This document shows positions 32,099-40,996 of a stretch of DNA of 64,000 nt, in pieces. The stretch is from NCBI GenBank assembly GCA_963783175.1, contig CAWANG010000017.1, forward strand, positions 1 to 64,000, written 5' to 3'. The number at the start of each line of letters is the position of its first letter. The first letter of the stretch is position 1. This DNA is from Roseiarcus sp963783175 (GTDB lineage: Bacteria > Pseudomonadota > Alphaproteobacteria > Rhizobiales > Beijerinckiaceae). Below the pieces are notes generated by a model that saw nothing but the letters and a program-made list of their open reading frames with translations, was not told where the DNA came from and searched no databases. A program made the translations under genes and the position numbers.

Positions 32099-32777
32099 TC
32101 ACTTTCCCGGGCACTCCTTCTGCACACGGTCCAGGGCCTGGGCGAAGCCGGTCAGCGAATAGGTGTCGATCGACTGGTGGCCTCTGAGCGAAGCGGCCTT
32201 GACGACGAGCTTCGCGCCCTTGCTGCATTTCGGTGATCAGAGCGCCTTCCTTGGCCGCGTTCTTGACCCACAGGTTTCCGCCTTTTGGCAGCATCTCGAA
32301 TGTCGTCTCGTCGACCAAGGCGACCGGGGCCGGCCCGATGGGCGTTTTCGCTTTGGCGTCGGTCTTCGTCGCCGGTTTCTCGCCCTGCTTTGGGTCGAGC
32401 TTCGCTTCGGCGGCGTCCGCGCCCCCCGCGACATCGAAGCCCATGATGAACGACACTTCGTTGCGCACTCCCTCAGCCGGGCGGTCGGAGATGAACGCGT
32501 AACCCGGATCGCGAGTGAGGCTGGAAGGTTCGCGCGATTTCGGCTGGGCTAGGGTGTAGCAGATCCGCCCCTTGCCGGCCTCGCCGACGAACACGTTCCA
32601 GTCGCCAAAGGTGGCGACCAACGCGGGCTTCGAAGAATCATCCTTCTTTTCCGCCTTGGGCGCGGCCTTGGCGGGCTTGGTCGCTGCAGTCACAGGCGGC
32701 GCGAGGGCGCTGGCGGCCCAGACGGCCGCAGTCAGGAGCCCTATGGCGCGAAGGGACGAGAGGACGAGGCGCGTCAT
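32099..32777 (-). pseudogene. Invasion-associated locus B (IalB)-family secreted protein, frameshifted
   Basis: A 225-residue periplasmic protein with an N-terminal signal peptide (LRAIGLLTAAVWAASALA), a Lys/Ala-rich linker and an IalB-like domain starting near VATFGDWNVF. The domain contains ICYTLAQPKSREP, FISDRPAEGVRNEVSFIMG and KEGALITEM. The frame breaks near 32218; removing one G from the GGG run gives MQQGAKLVVKAASLRG and the usual ending ALDRVQKECPGK. Members are widespread in Rhizobiales; their biochemical role is unknown. Confidence 0.85.
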
Positions 32778-32931
32778 CGACAACAATCCTTTGAACCGGG
32801 TCCAGGCCCGGCTGGCGGGCTTCCCTGCCGTCCGATCGGGGCGAAATTCCGGCCTTTCGCCTTGCCGGGCCGGGCGGGGGCTGCAATCCTGCATATGGTT
32901 ACTGAAAAATGTGTAAAATTTGGAGCCCGTC

Positions 32932-33912
32932 ATGAAAGCCCTGATCTGCCCGTCGCTTGGTCCGGCCGAAAATCTGAAGGTGGCGGACGTCGAGCCGCCA
33001 ACGCCCGGCGACGGCGAGGTCTTGGTCGACGTCGCCTATGCCGGGCTCAACTTCTTCGACACGCTGATCATCGAGGGCAAGTATCAGCTCAAGCCCGCTC
33101 CGCCGTTTTCGCCCGGCGGCGAGTTCTCCGGCCACGTGATCGCGCTGGGGCCGGGAGCGCGCGGTTTCGCGGTCGGCGACCCGGTGATGGGGTTCTGCGG
33201 TTATGGCGCGGCCGCGGAGCAGATCGCGATCACCACCAAACGGCTGGCGCGGATTCCCGACGGCCTGGCGTTCGACAAGGCGGCGGGGCTTTCGGTCGCC
33301 TACGGCACGAGCCTGCATGCGCTCAAGCAGCGCGCCGAGATGAAGCCCGGCGAGACCCTGCTGGTGCTCGGCGCGTCGGGCGGGGTCGGGCTCGCGGCGG
33401 TCGAGATCGGCAAGGCGATGGGCGCGCGGGTGATCGCCGGGGCGTCCTCGGACGAAAAGCTCGCCTTCGCCCGCCGCTACGGCGCGGCGGAGACGATCAA
33501 CACCGCCACGGACGATCTGCGCGCGCGCCTCAAGGACCTTACGCCCAATGGCGTCGACGTCGTCTACGATCCGGTCGGCGGCGCGCTGACCGAAGCGGCG
33601 CTGCGTTCGCTCGCCTGGAAGGGCCGCCTTCTGGTGATTGGCTTCGCGTCGGGCGAGATTCCCCGCCCCCCGCTCAACATCCCCTTGCTCAAGGGCTGCG
33701 ACATCCGCGGCGTCTATTGGGGCGAATTCACCGCCCGGGAGCCGGAAGCGCATCGTGAGAACATGGCCCAGCTCATGGATTGGGCCAAATCCGGGACGCT
33801 AAGCGTCCACATCTACGCCACATATGCGCTCGACGACTTCCGGAAGGCCTTTGAGGCGATCGCCAAGCGCCAGACGCTCGGCAAGACTCTGCTTCGTTTC
33901 GGCGCGAATTAA
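32932..33912 (+). CDS. NADPH:quinone oxidoreductase family protein
   Basis: A 326-residue zinc-independent medium-chain oxidoreductase. It has VAYAGLNFFDTLI, GGEFSGHVIALGPG and the cofactor loop LVLGASGGVGLAAVE. This sequence pattern is typical of NADPH-dependent quinone reductases related to QorA. The ATG at 32932 is chosen over the TTG 12 bases upstream. It is divergent from the IalB-family gene. Confidence 0.9.
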   Translation: MKALICPSLGPAENLKVADVEPPTPGDGEVLVDVAYAGLNFFDTLIIEGKYQLKPAPPFSPGGEFSGHVIALGPGARGFAVGDPVMGFCGYGAAAEQIAITTKRLARIPDGLAFDKAAGLSVAYGTSLHALKQRAEMKPGETLLVLGASGGVGLAAVEIGKAMGARVIAGASSDEKLAFARRYGAAETINTATDDLRARLKDLTPNGVDVVYDPVGGALTEAALRSLAWKGRLLVIGFASGEIPRPPLNIPLLKGCDIRGVYWGEFTAREPEAHRENMAQLMDWAKSGTLSVHIYATYALDDFRKAFEAIAKRQTLGKTLLRFGAN

Positions 33913-33992
33913 TCCAGCGGATTGAAATATATGTTGCGCTGCACCATATGCGGGCCAGATAAACCGCTGCGGACGAATCGGCGAGGTTGAGA

Positions 33993-34607
33993 ATGAGCGA
34001 CGCAAAGTCATCCCAGGTGGAAATCCGGCGCCTTTGGCCGTCGGACAAGGAGTTGTTTCGCGATCATTTGTTGAGGCTCGACCCCCGCAGCCGCCACGAG
34101 CGCTTTGGCGGCGGGATGTCGGACGATTTTCTTGTCCGCTACGCCGAAAACTGCTTCGGCAAGGGCGATCTCGTCTATGGGGCCTTCGTCGACGGCAAGA
34201 TGGTCGGCGCGGCCGAATTGCGCTCCAACCAGGCGATCTGGAGCGAGCAGGCGCCGTTCGGGCGCAACATTCATGCCGAGGCCGCGTTCTCGGTCGAGGA
34301 CGGGTATCGCCGCCGCGGCATCGGCGAAAGACTGTTCAAGCGCATCCAGCGCGCCGCCACCAATCATGGGGTCGAGACGATCGAGATCGTCTGCCTGCCC
34401 GACAATATCGGGATGCAGAGCCTGGCGAAGAAGTTCAAGACCCATTTCACGTTCGAGGAGAATGCGCTGACCGGCCGCCTGACCGCGCGGCGGCCAACCG
34501 CAATGTCGCTGATCCGTGAAGCCTCGGTCGACGCGCTCGACTTCGGCGCCGCCCTGTTCGACGCCCACTGGCGGGCGGTGGCGGAGGCGCGCGAAAAGGG
34601 CGCGTGA
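33993..34607 (+). CDS. GNAT family N-acetyltransferase
   Basis: A 204-residue protein with the GNAT acetyl-CoA loop YRRRGIGERLFKR (about 112-124). The preceding strand holds VGAAELRSNQAIWS. The substrate is unknown. The start at 33993 is preceded by GGTTGAGAATG, and no stronger site was seen. Its sequence pattern RLDPRSRHERFGGG is typical of GNATs found near Rhizobiales stress genes, though the link is inference. Confidence 0.85.
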   Translation: MSDAKSSQVEIRRLWPSDKELFRDHLLRLDPRSRHERFGGGMSDDFLVRYAENCFGKGDLVYGAFVDGKMVGAAELRSNQAIWSEQAPFGRNIHAEAAFSVEDGYRRRGIGERLFKRIQRAATNHGVETIEIVCLPDNIGMQSLAKKFKTHFTFEENALTGRLTARRPTAMSLIREASVDALDFGAALFDAHWRAVAEAREKGA

Positions 34608-34688
34608 CGGGATCAATGTCCGTCCAAAAGTCGGCCTCCTCGGGTCGCCCGGCCGACCCTAACAGAAGCAATCAGGCCGGGCTCTCGA

Positions 34689-35216
34689 CTAATGCCCCGG
34701 GAAGGAAACCAGACTGCGCACCGGGACGCCCAGGGCTTCGATCTTGGCCGCGCCGCCTAGGTCGGGGAGGTCGATGACGAAACAGGCCGCGGCCACCTCC
34801 GCGCCCATCTTCTGCAAGAGTTTGATCGCCGCTTCTGCGGTTCCCCCAGTCGCGATCAAATCGTCAACCAGGATCACCCGCTCGGCGCTTGAGACCGCGT
34901 CGTCATGCATCTCCATGTGGTCGAGACCATATTCGAGCGAATAAGGGATCGAAACGGTGGTGTGCGGGAGCTTGCCTTTCTTCCGGATCGGCACGAAGCC
35001 GGCCGACAACTGATGCGCGACCGCCCCGCCGAGAATGAAGCCGCGCGCCTCGACGCCCGCCACTTTATCGATTTTCGTTCCGGCCCAGGGCTGCACCAGC
35101 TCGTCGACCGCCCGGCGAAACGCCCTCGCGTCGCCGAGCAGCGTCGTGATGTCGCGAAACAGGATGCCCTTTTTCGGATAGTCCGGGATCGTTCGGATGG
35201 TGTCGGCGAGATGCAT
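34689..35216 (-). CDS. apt: Adenine phosphoribosyltransferase
   Basis: It salvages adenine to AMP using PRPP. The 175-residue length is standard. The PRPP-binding signature is VILVDDLIATGGTA (about 112-125), and FRDITTLLGDARAF at the N-terminus is family-typical. The ATG at 35216 begins MHLADTIRTIPDYPKKG. The dps gene lies upstream on the same strand, with 20 bp between. Confidence 0.95.
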   Translation of the reverse strand: MHLADTIRTIPDYPKKGILFRDITTLLGDARAFRRAVDELVQPWAGTKIDKVAGVEARGFILGGAVAHQLSAGFVPIRKKGKLPHTTVSIPYSLEYGLDHMEMHDDAVSSAERVILVDDLIATGGTAEAAIKLLQKMGAEVAAACFVIDLPDLGGAAKIEALGVPVRSLVSFPGH

Positions 35217-35236
35217 GGTCGAAAATCGCTTTCCGC

Positions 35237-35773
35237 TCAGTCGTTCGCGCCGGGACCGCCGCGCGTCGCCTCGAACAGGAACCACGTCCGCCGCTCGGTC
35301 TCGTCGATCCAGTTCTCGAGCAGGCTCGCCGTCGCGACGTCGCCGTAGCCGTCGCAGACGTTGTGGACCTGGCGCATGATCGAGGTCAGGCGCTCATTGT
35401 CGTCGCGCAGCTCCGCCAGCATGTCTTTCGGATCGACATATTCGGCGTCGTTGTCGAGAATGCGCTGCCGCCGCGCGATATCCCCGATCGAGCGCAGGGT
35501 CGCGCCGCCGATCTTGCGCGCCCGCTCGGCGATGTCGTCGGTCATGTCGAATATCTGCTCGCCCTGCTCGTCGAGGAGGAGGTGGTAGTCGCGGAAATGC
35601 GGGCCGCTCATGTGCCAGTGGAAGTTCTTGGTCTTCATATAGATGGCGAACACGTCCGCCAGCAATCCCGCCAGCGCCGCCGAGATATCCCGCGTCGCCT
35701 CCGGCTTGAGGTCGGTCGGCGTCCCGAGGCGCTCGCGGACATGGGTCTCCTTCGCCGATTTCGTCTTCGCCAT
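35237..35773 (-). CDS. dps: Dps-family DNA-binding ferritin
   Basis: A 178-residue iron-storage and DNA-protection protein. The dinuclear ferroxidase ligands are seen in NFHWHMSGPHFRDYH and LLLDEQGEQIFDMTDDIAER, the Dps signature. The N-terminus is Lys-rich (KTKSAKE), as in DNA-binding Dps. GGAG precedes the ATG at 35773. A short gap to apt suggests co-transcription, but no promoter was assigned. The 640-bp spacer upstream contains repeat copy 2. Confidence 0.93.
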   Translation of the reverse strand: MAKTKSAKETHVRERLGTPTDLKPEATRDISAALAGLLADVFAIYMKTKNFHWHMSGPHFRDYHLLLDEQGEQIFDMTDDIAERARKIGGATLRSIGDIARRQRILDNDAEYVDPKDMLAELRDDNERLTSIMRQVHNVCDGYGDVATASLLENWIDETERRTWFLFEATRGGPGAND

Positions 35774-36417
35774 TGAGGTCTCCTTAAAGTACGTTTTGCG
35801 CGTCGCCGTGGAGCGGAAATCGAGCGAGCTCACGAACTAGGCCGCGCCATCCCGCGGCTTCGCCACCCCGCGACTGATCGTCGCACGCCTCGCCCGCCGA
35901 TTCCAGCCGGAAGTCGGCGCCCGATACGCTGGGCGCCGGCTGGCGATCCCGAAAAGGAATGTCCTTGAGGACGTCGTGGTCCCGCGAGATTTTCCGATCG
36001 ATCCAGCCCGGCTTTCCCAAGCGAAAACCACATTTAGCCAAATCCAGCAAAGCCCAGCAAAATCCAGCCAAGCAGGCCAAAGAGAATCAAAGGAAAAAAG
36101 CTTGGATTCTCTTGTCCGAATCAAGCCTTTTCAATGGCTTATGCTGACCCCCCGCCGTTTTTTTCTTTTTGACCGTGTAGGCTGAAAATTACGAACTCCT
36201 TTGCTTCGTGAAGCACGCGAAGACGCGCAGGACTGGCGGCATTCGGCATCGATCGCATTGTCATGACAAAGGAATGGTAGCACGCGTTTCTATTTTTGGC
36301 AACGACGTGTCCAACATTCTGATGTTCAAAAGCTCGGTCCACGCAAGCCGCGAAGCCCCTTTCCGCACGGTCGGCTTTGATTAGGCGACATGTCGCGCCT
36401 TTTCGCCGCCGCCGGCG
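35774..36417. other. 644-bp intergenic region holding repeat copy 2
   Basis: It lies between dps and the end of sdhB. Besides the repeat at 36033-36141 I see only a T-rich stretch at 36160-36171 and a 7-bp hairpin (36410-36429) that overlaps the sdhB stop codon. The hairpin is followed on the minus strand by A-rich, not T-rich, sequence, so it is not a typical terminator. Confidence 0.55.
36033..36141 (+). repeat. Dispersed phased repeat, copy 2
   Basis: Four related 10-bp units (type AATCCAGCAA) run from 36041 to 36080. They are followed by AGAGAATC (36081-36088) and its inverse GATTCTCT (36105-36112), a perfect 8-bp stem, and then by the core CTTTTCAATGGCTTA (36127-36141). The core is identical to that of copy 3 and two bases different from copy 1. 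Spurious reading frames here should not be called genes. Confidence 0.7.
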
Positions 36418-37197
36418 TCAAAGCCGGCGCTCGACCATCATCGCCTTGATGTGGGCGATCGCCTTGGCCGGGTTGAGGCCCTTGGGGCAGGTCTTGGCGC
36501 AGTTCATGATCGTGTGGCAGCGGTAGAGGCGGAACGGGTCCTCGAGATTGTCGAGCCGCTCGCCCTGCGCCTCGTCGCGCGAGTCAACGAGCCAGCGGTA
36601 GGCCTGAAGCAGGACCGCCGGACCCAGGTAGCGGTCGCCGTTCCACCAATAGCTCGGGCAGGCGGTCGAGCAGGAGGCGCACAGAATGCACTCGTAGAGG
36701 CCGTCGAGCTTCGCACGGTCCTCGGGCGACTGCAGCCATTCCTTCTCCGGCGCCGGGGAAACGGTCTTCAGCCACGGTTCGATCGAGGCGTGCTGGGCGT
36801 AGAAGACCGTGAGGTCGGGAACCAGGTCTTTGATCACCTCCTGGTGGGGCAGCGGATAAATGGTCACCGGGGCCGCGACCTCGTCGATGCCGCGGGTGCA
36901 GGCAAGCGTATTGAGCCCGTCGATGTTCATCGCGCACGAGCCGCACACGCCCTCGCGGCAGGAGCGGCGGAAGGTGAGGGTCGAATCGATCTTCGATTTG
37001 ATCCAGATCAGCGCGTCGAGGATCATCGGCCCGCAATCGTCGCGGTCGACGAAATAGACGTCGATATGCGGATTGGCGCCGTCGTCCTGGTTCCAGCGAT
37101 AGATGCGGAATTCCGTCAGTCGCGCAGCATTGGCCGGCTTCGGCCAGGTCTTGCCCGGCTTGACGCGAGAATTCTCGGGCAGAGTCAGTTCGACCAT
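36418..37197 (-). CDS. sdhB: Succinate dehydrogenase iron-sulfur subunit
   Basis: A 259-residue electron carrier that links the flavoprotein to the membrane anchors. The 2Fe-2S cluster motif is CREGVCGSCAMNIDG (about 80-94). The 4Fe-4S and 3Fe-4S motifs are CILCASCSTACPSYWW and CHTIMNCAKTCPKGLNP. It is the last gene of sdhCDAB on the minus strand. The stop overlaps a 7-bp hairpin. Confidence 0.96.
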   Translation of the reverse strand: MVELTLPENSRVKPGKTWPKPANAARLTEFRIYRWNQDDGANPHIDVYFVDRDDCGPMILDALIWIKSKIDSTLTFRRSCREGVCGSCAMNIDGLNTLACTRGIDEVAAPVTIYPLPHQEVIKDLVPDLTVFYAQHASIEPWLKTVSPAPEKEWLQSPEDRAKLDGLYECILCASCSTACPSYWWNGDRYLGPAVLLQAYRWLVDSRDEAQGERLDNLEDPFRLYRCHTIMNCAKTCPKGLNPAKAIAHIKAMMVERRL

Positions 37198-37247
37198 CGC
37201 GGCTCATCCACTCCGGAACATCTTCCGACGCGCGCATCAGCGGAACG

Positions 37248-39084
37248 TCAATACACCCGCGCCTTCGGCTCGATGTAGCCGATGTCGTTGCTCATCGTAT
37301 AGGCGTGCACCGGCCGGTAGTCGATCGCCACCGTCTGCTTCACGGGATCGATCCACGAGAGCGTGTGCTTCATCCAGTTGACGTCGTCGCGCTTGGGATA
37401 GTCCTCGCGCGCATGCGCGCCGCGGCTTTCGAGGCGATTGGCGGCGCCCTCCATCGTCACGACCGCCTGCACGATCAGATTGTCGTATTCCAGCGTCTCG
37501 ACGAGATCGGAATTCCAGATGAGCGAGCGGTCGGTCACCGAGACGTCCGCGCCCGAGCGCCAGGCGGCGTGGATCTTCTCCTTGCCCTCGGCGAGCACCT
37601 CGCCGGTTCGAAACACCGCGCAATTGTTTTGCATGACCATCTGCATGTTGAGGCGCAGCGCCGCCGTCGGCGTCTTGCCCTTAGCGTTGCGGAACCGATC
37701 GAGCCGGGTCAGGCGCGAACTCGGCGCTGTCCTTGGCGAGTTCGGGCTGGCTGTCGCCGGGCTTCAGGATCTCCGCTGCGCGCTGGCCCGCGGCGCGGCC
37801 AAAGACGACGAGGTCGATCAGCGAATTCGAGCCGAGCCGGTTGGCGCCGTGCACCGAGACGCAAGCCGCTTCGCCGAGCGCCATCAGTCCCGTGACGGTC
37901 GCATCGGGATCGCCATCGACCTTGGTCAGGACCTCGCCGTGATAATTGGTCGGGATGCCGCCCATATTGTAGTGGACGGTCGGCAGGACGGGGATCGGCT
38001 CCTTCGTCACATCGACGCCGGCGAAGATGCGCGAGCTCTCGGCAATGCCGGGCAGCCGCTCATGCACCACCTTGGGATCGAGATGATCGAGGTGCAGGAA
38101 GATGTGATCCTTGTTCTTGCCGACGCCGCGGCCCTCGCGAATTTCTATCGTCATCGAGCGGCTGACGACGTCGCGCGAGGCGAGGTCCTTGGCGTGCGGC
38201 GCGTAGCGCTCCATGAAGCGCTCGCCCTCCGAATTGACGAGATAGCCGCCTTCGCCGCGCACGCCCTCGGTGATGAGGCAGCCGGCGCCGTAGATCCCGG
38301 TCGGATGGAACTGCACGAACTCCATGTCCTGCAGCGGCAGGCCGGCGCGCAGCGCCATCGCGTTGCCGTCGCCGGTGCAGGTGTGGGCCGAAGTCGCCGA
38401 GAAATAGGCGCGGCCGTAGCCGCCGGTGGCGAGGACGGTGATCTGGGCCCGGAACCGGTGAATGGTCCCGTCATCCAGCTTGAGGCAGACGACGCCGCGC
38501 ACCGCGCCCTCGGCGTCGCGGATGAGGTCGATGGCGAAATACTCGATGAAGAACTGGCACTTCGCCTTCAGCGCCTGGCCGTAGAGCGTGTGCAGGATGG
38601 CGTGCCCGGTGCGGTCGGCGGCGGCGCAGGTGCGCTGCGCGATGCCCTTGCCGTATTCGGTCGTCATGCCGCCGAACGGGCGCTGATAGATCTGGCCGGC
38701 CTCAGTGCGGGAGAACGGCACGCCCCAATGGTCCAGTTCGTAAACCGCTGCCGGCGCGTGGCGGCACATGTATTCGATCGCGTCCTGGTCGCCGAGCCAA
38801 TCGGAGCCCTTGACGGTGTCGTACATGTGCCACCGCCAGTCGTCCGGGCCCATGTTGCCAAGGGCGGCGGATATGCCGCCCTGCGCCGCGACGGTGTGCG
38901 AGCGGGTCGGGAACACTTTCGAGATGCACGCCGTGCGTAAGCCCGCTTGGGCGCAGCCGACGCTGGCGCGCAAGCCCGCTCCGCCCGCCCCGACCACCAC
39001 GACATCGAACGTGTGGTCGGTGATCGGATAGGCCTTGCCCCCGAGCGCCGGCGCGCTCTGCGCGGAAGAGCCGTTGGTCGCCAT
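37248..39084 (-). pseudogene. sdhA: Succinate dehydrogenase flavoprotein subunit, frameshifted
   Basis: The catalytic, FAD-bearing subunit of complex II, 611 residues when repaired. VVGAGGAGLRASVG binds FAD, and SHTVAAQGGISAALGN contains the His that carries covalent FAD. The frame breaks near 37706. Removing one G of the GGG run joins EFAPD to RLDRFRNAKGKTPTA, and the C-terminal TLSWIDPVKQTVAIDYRPV follows normally. It sits between sdhD and sdhB. A non-functional sdhA would be costly, so a sequence error is favoured. Confidence 0.93.
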
Positions 39085-39110
39085 CGATGATCCGTCTTCC
39101 TAAGGGTTGC

Positions 39111-39500
39111 TCAGGTGAAGGCGATGCGCAGCGTCGCGTAGACGCAGGCGAGCGCCAGAAGCGCAGCAAAAAGGGTGTTGGCGGCCAGCGCCCACGCGCG
39201 CGACTGGCCGTCGATGTAATCGACGATGATGGACCGCGCGCCGAACTCCATGTGGACGATGCCGGCCAGGATGAACGCCAGCAGCAGGATCGCCGGTATC
39301 GGGCGCGCGAGCTCCGCCCGCACGCCGTTATAGTCCTTGCGCAGGAGGTCGAGCATGAGCCAGACGAAGCCGACCGTGAGCGGGATGAGCGCAACCGAGG
39401 TCAGGTGAATGAACCACGCATCGGTTGTTCCGCTGCGCGCCGAGCCGAGAAACCGGACCCGCCCGAGCGGAGTGCGCAGATCGCTTGGATGATCGGCCAT
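39111..39500 (-). CDS. sdhD: Succinate dehydrogenase membrane anchor SdhD
   Basis: A 129-residue hydrophobic anchor with three transmembrane helices (about 33-53, 69-84 and 103-126). The sequence IVHMEFGARSIIVDYIDG contains the conserved His for heme and the Asp/Tyr quinone-site region. It overlaps nothing and lies 12 bp downstream of sdhC and 26 bp upstream of sdhA. Confidence 0.92.
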   Translation of the reverse strand: MADHPSDLRTPLGRVRFLGSARSGTTDAWFIHLTSVALIPLTVGFVWLMLDLLRKDYNGVRAELARPIPAILLLAFILAGIVHMEFGARSIIVDYIDGQSRAWALAANTLFAALLALACVYATLRIAFT

Positions 39501-39512
39501 CGCGGTGCTCCG

Positions 39513-39923
39513 TTAGCGGACGGCGTAGCCTACGCCCCAGACGACGATGGTCAACGCAAAACCTCCGATCAAGGTCGCCCACGCCATCTGATCGCGCAAA
39601 GGCGCATCCAGGCCGTAGCCGGAGTCCCAGGCGATATGGCGAACGCCGCCGATAAGGTGATGAAAGAGCGCCCAGGTGAAAACGAACAGGACGAGACGGC
39701 CGATGAACGATTGGATGAATTCCGAAAAGGCCGCGAATGTCGCGGCGTCGGCCGAGGCGGCGATGAGAAACCAGGCGAGCAGAAGGACGCCGACATAAAG
39801 GGCAGCCCCGCTGATCCGATGGGCGATCGACATCGCCATCGTCATCGTCAGGCGATAGATGGTGAGATGCGGCGACAACGGCCGCGGCCGGCGCGGTCCA
39901 GGGAGAGCGTCGCTCGACGCCAT
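39513..39923 (-). CDS. sdhC: Succinate dehydrogenase cytochrome b556 subunit SdhC
   Basis: A 136-residue anchor with three transmembrane helices. The SdhC signature SIAHRISGAAL (about 32-42) and the heme-ligand region FHHLIGGVRH (about 88-97) are present. It is the first gene of sdhCDAB. GGAA lies upstream of the ATG. Confidence 0.93.
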   Translation of the reverse strand: MASSDALPGPRRPRPLSPHLTIYRLTMTMAMSIAHRISGAALYVGVLLLAWFLIAASADAATFAAFSEFIQSFIGRLVLFVFTWALFHHLIGGVRHIAWDSGYGLDAPLRDQMAWATLIGGFALTIVVWGVGYAVR

Positions 39924-40023
39924 GGCGTTGATTCCTGCTGATGTTCGGTTGGCGTTTTAGACCGCTCGTTCGGCGCCCGCAACGTTGGTCGTCTTCGCCC
40001 TAAGTTCTAGGCCCAATCTCGAA

Positions 40024-40953
40024 TCATCCGGCGAGAAGGGCCTCGACCTCGGGCCGAGTCGGCGGATCGGAGCCCTTACGCGTGCAAGTGATGGCCGACG
40101 CGGCCGCCGCGAACCGCAACCAGCGCTCCAGTTCGCCGCGAGCGGGCTGAGGCGCTTCGGCCCCGAGCGCATGGTCGCGATCCATCGCCGACAGCAGGGC
40201 GGACATGAAACTGTCGCCGGCGCCGACCGTGTCGACGACCTCGACCGCCGGCGCCGCGACCTCCACCTTGTCCTTACCCAGAATGGCGAAGGCGCCGCGT
40301 TCCCCGAGCGTCGCGACGCAAAATCGCGGACCCGACCTGGTCCAGGCGGCGAGCGTGTCCGCGATCGGGCGGGCGGGATAGAGCCACTCGAGGTCCTCCT
40401 CGCTCGCCTTGACGATGCGGGCGAGGCTCACCTGCCTCTCGACCAGCCTGGCGACCGATTCACGATCCGGGGTCACGAACGGGCGGATGTTGGGATCGAA
40501 GCTCACCGTCGCAAGCGACCCCGCAAGTCGCAATGCCTCAACTACAGCCTCGCCGTGGCGCTCGACGGCGGAGAAGGAGCCGACGTGCAGATGCTGCGCG
40601 CCTTTCGGCCATTGCTTCGGGAACGGCCAGGGACCGTCGTAGGCGGTGCCGTCGAGGTAGAACGAATAGCGCGATCCGGTCTTGGCGGTGCCGCGCATGA
40701 CGAAAGCGAGCGTGGTCGGGCGCGGGTCGCGAGCGACAAAGCCGAGGTCGACGCCGCTTGCGGCGAGCGCCGCGGCGAGCGCTTCGCCATTGCCATCGGC
40801 GGAAATGCGCGAGACGAATGCGGTTTGCGACCCCAGCCGGGCGAGGCCGATCGCGACATTGTAGGGCGATCCCCCCAGCACCGCGTCGTAGGCGTTGGCC
40901 TCGATCGGATCGGGGATGAGGTCGATCAGCGCCTCGCCGGAAATCAGGATCAT
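40024..40953 (-). CDS. PfkB-family carbohydrate kinase (fructokinase-like)
   Basis: A 309-residue ribokinase-fold sugar kinase. GGSPYNVAIGLARLG is the substrate-binding motif, and DTVGAGDSFMSALLSA (about 237-252) is the PfkB signature 2 with the catalytic Asp. It is typical of fructokinases and could phosphorylate fructose imported by FrcBCA. It is the last gene of the run FAH, aldehyde dehydrogenase, PfkB on the minus strand, so a role on a keto-sugar acid is also possible. Confidence 0.88.
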   Translation of the reverse strand: MILISGEALIDLIPDPIEANAYDAVLGGSPYNVAIGLARLGSQTAFVSRISADGNGEALAAALAASGVDLGFVARDPRPTTLAFVMRGTAKTGSRYSFYLDGTAYDGPWPFPKQWPKGAQHLHVGSFSAVERHGEAVVEALRLAGSLATVSFDPNIRPFVTPDRESVARLVERQVSLARIVKASEEDLEWLYPARPIADTLAAWTRSGPRFCVATLGERGAFAILGKDKVEVAAPAVEVVDTVGAGDSFMSALLSAMDRDHALGAEAPQPARGELERWLRFAAAASAITCTRKGSDPPTRPEVEALLAG

Positions 40954-40996
40954 CGTTTCGGTCGCCCCTTGGCCCGACTGCGAGTCGCTGTTCGCA

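Noticed and set aside
36410..36429. Intrinsic terminator after sdhB
   Set aside because: A 7-bp hairpin exists, but it overlaps the stop codon and is followed on the minus strand by A-rich rather than T-rich sequence.
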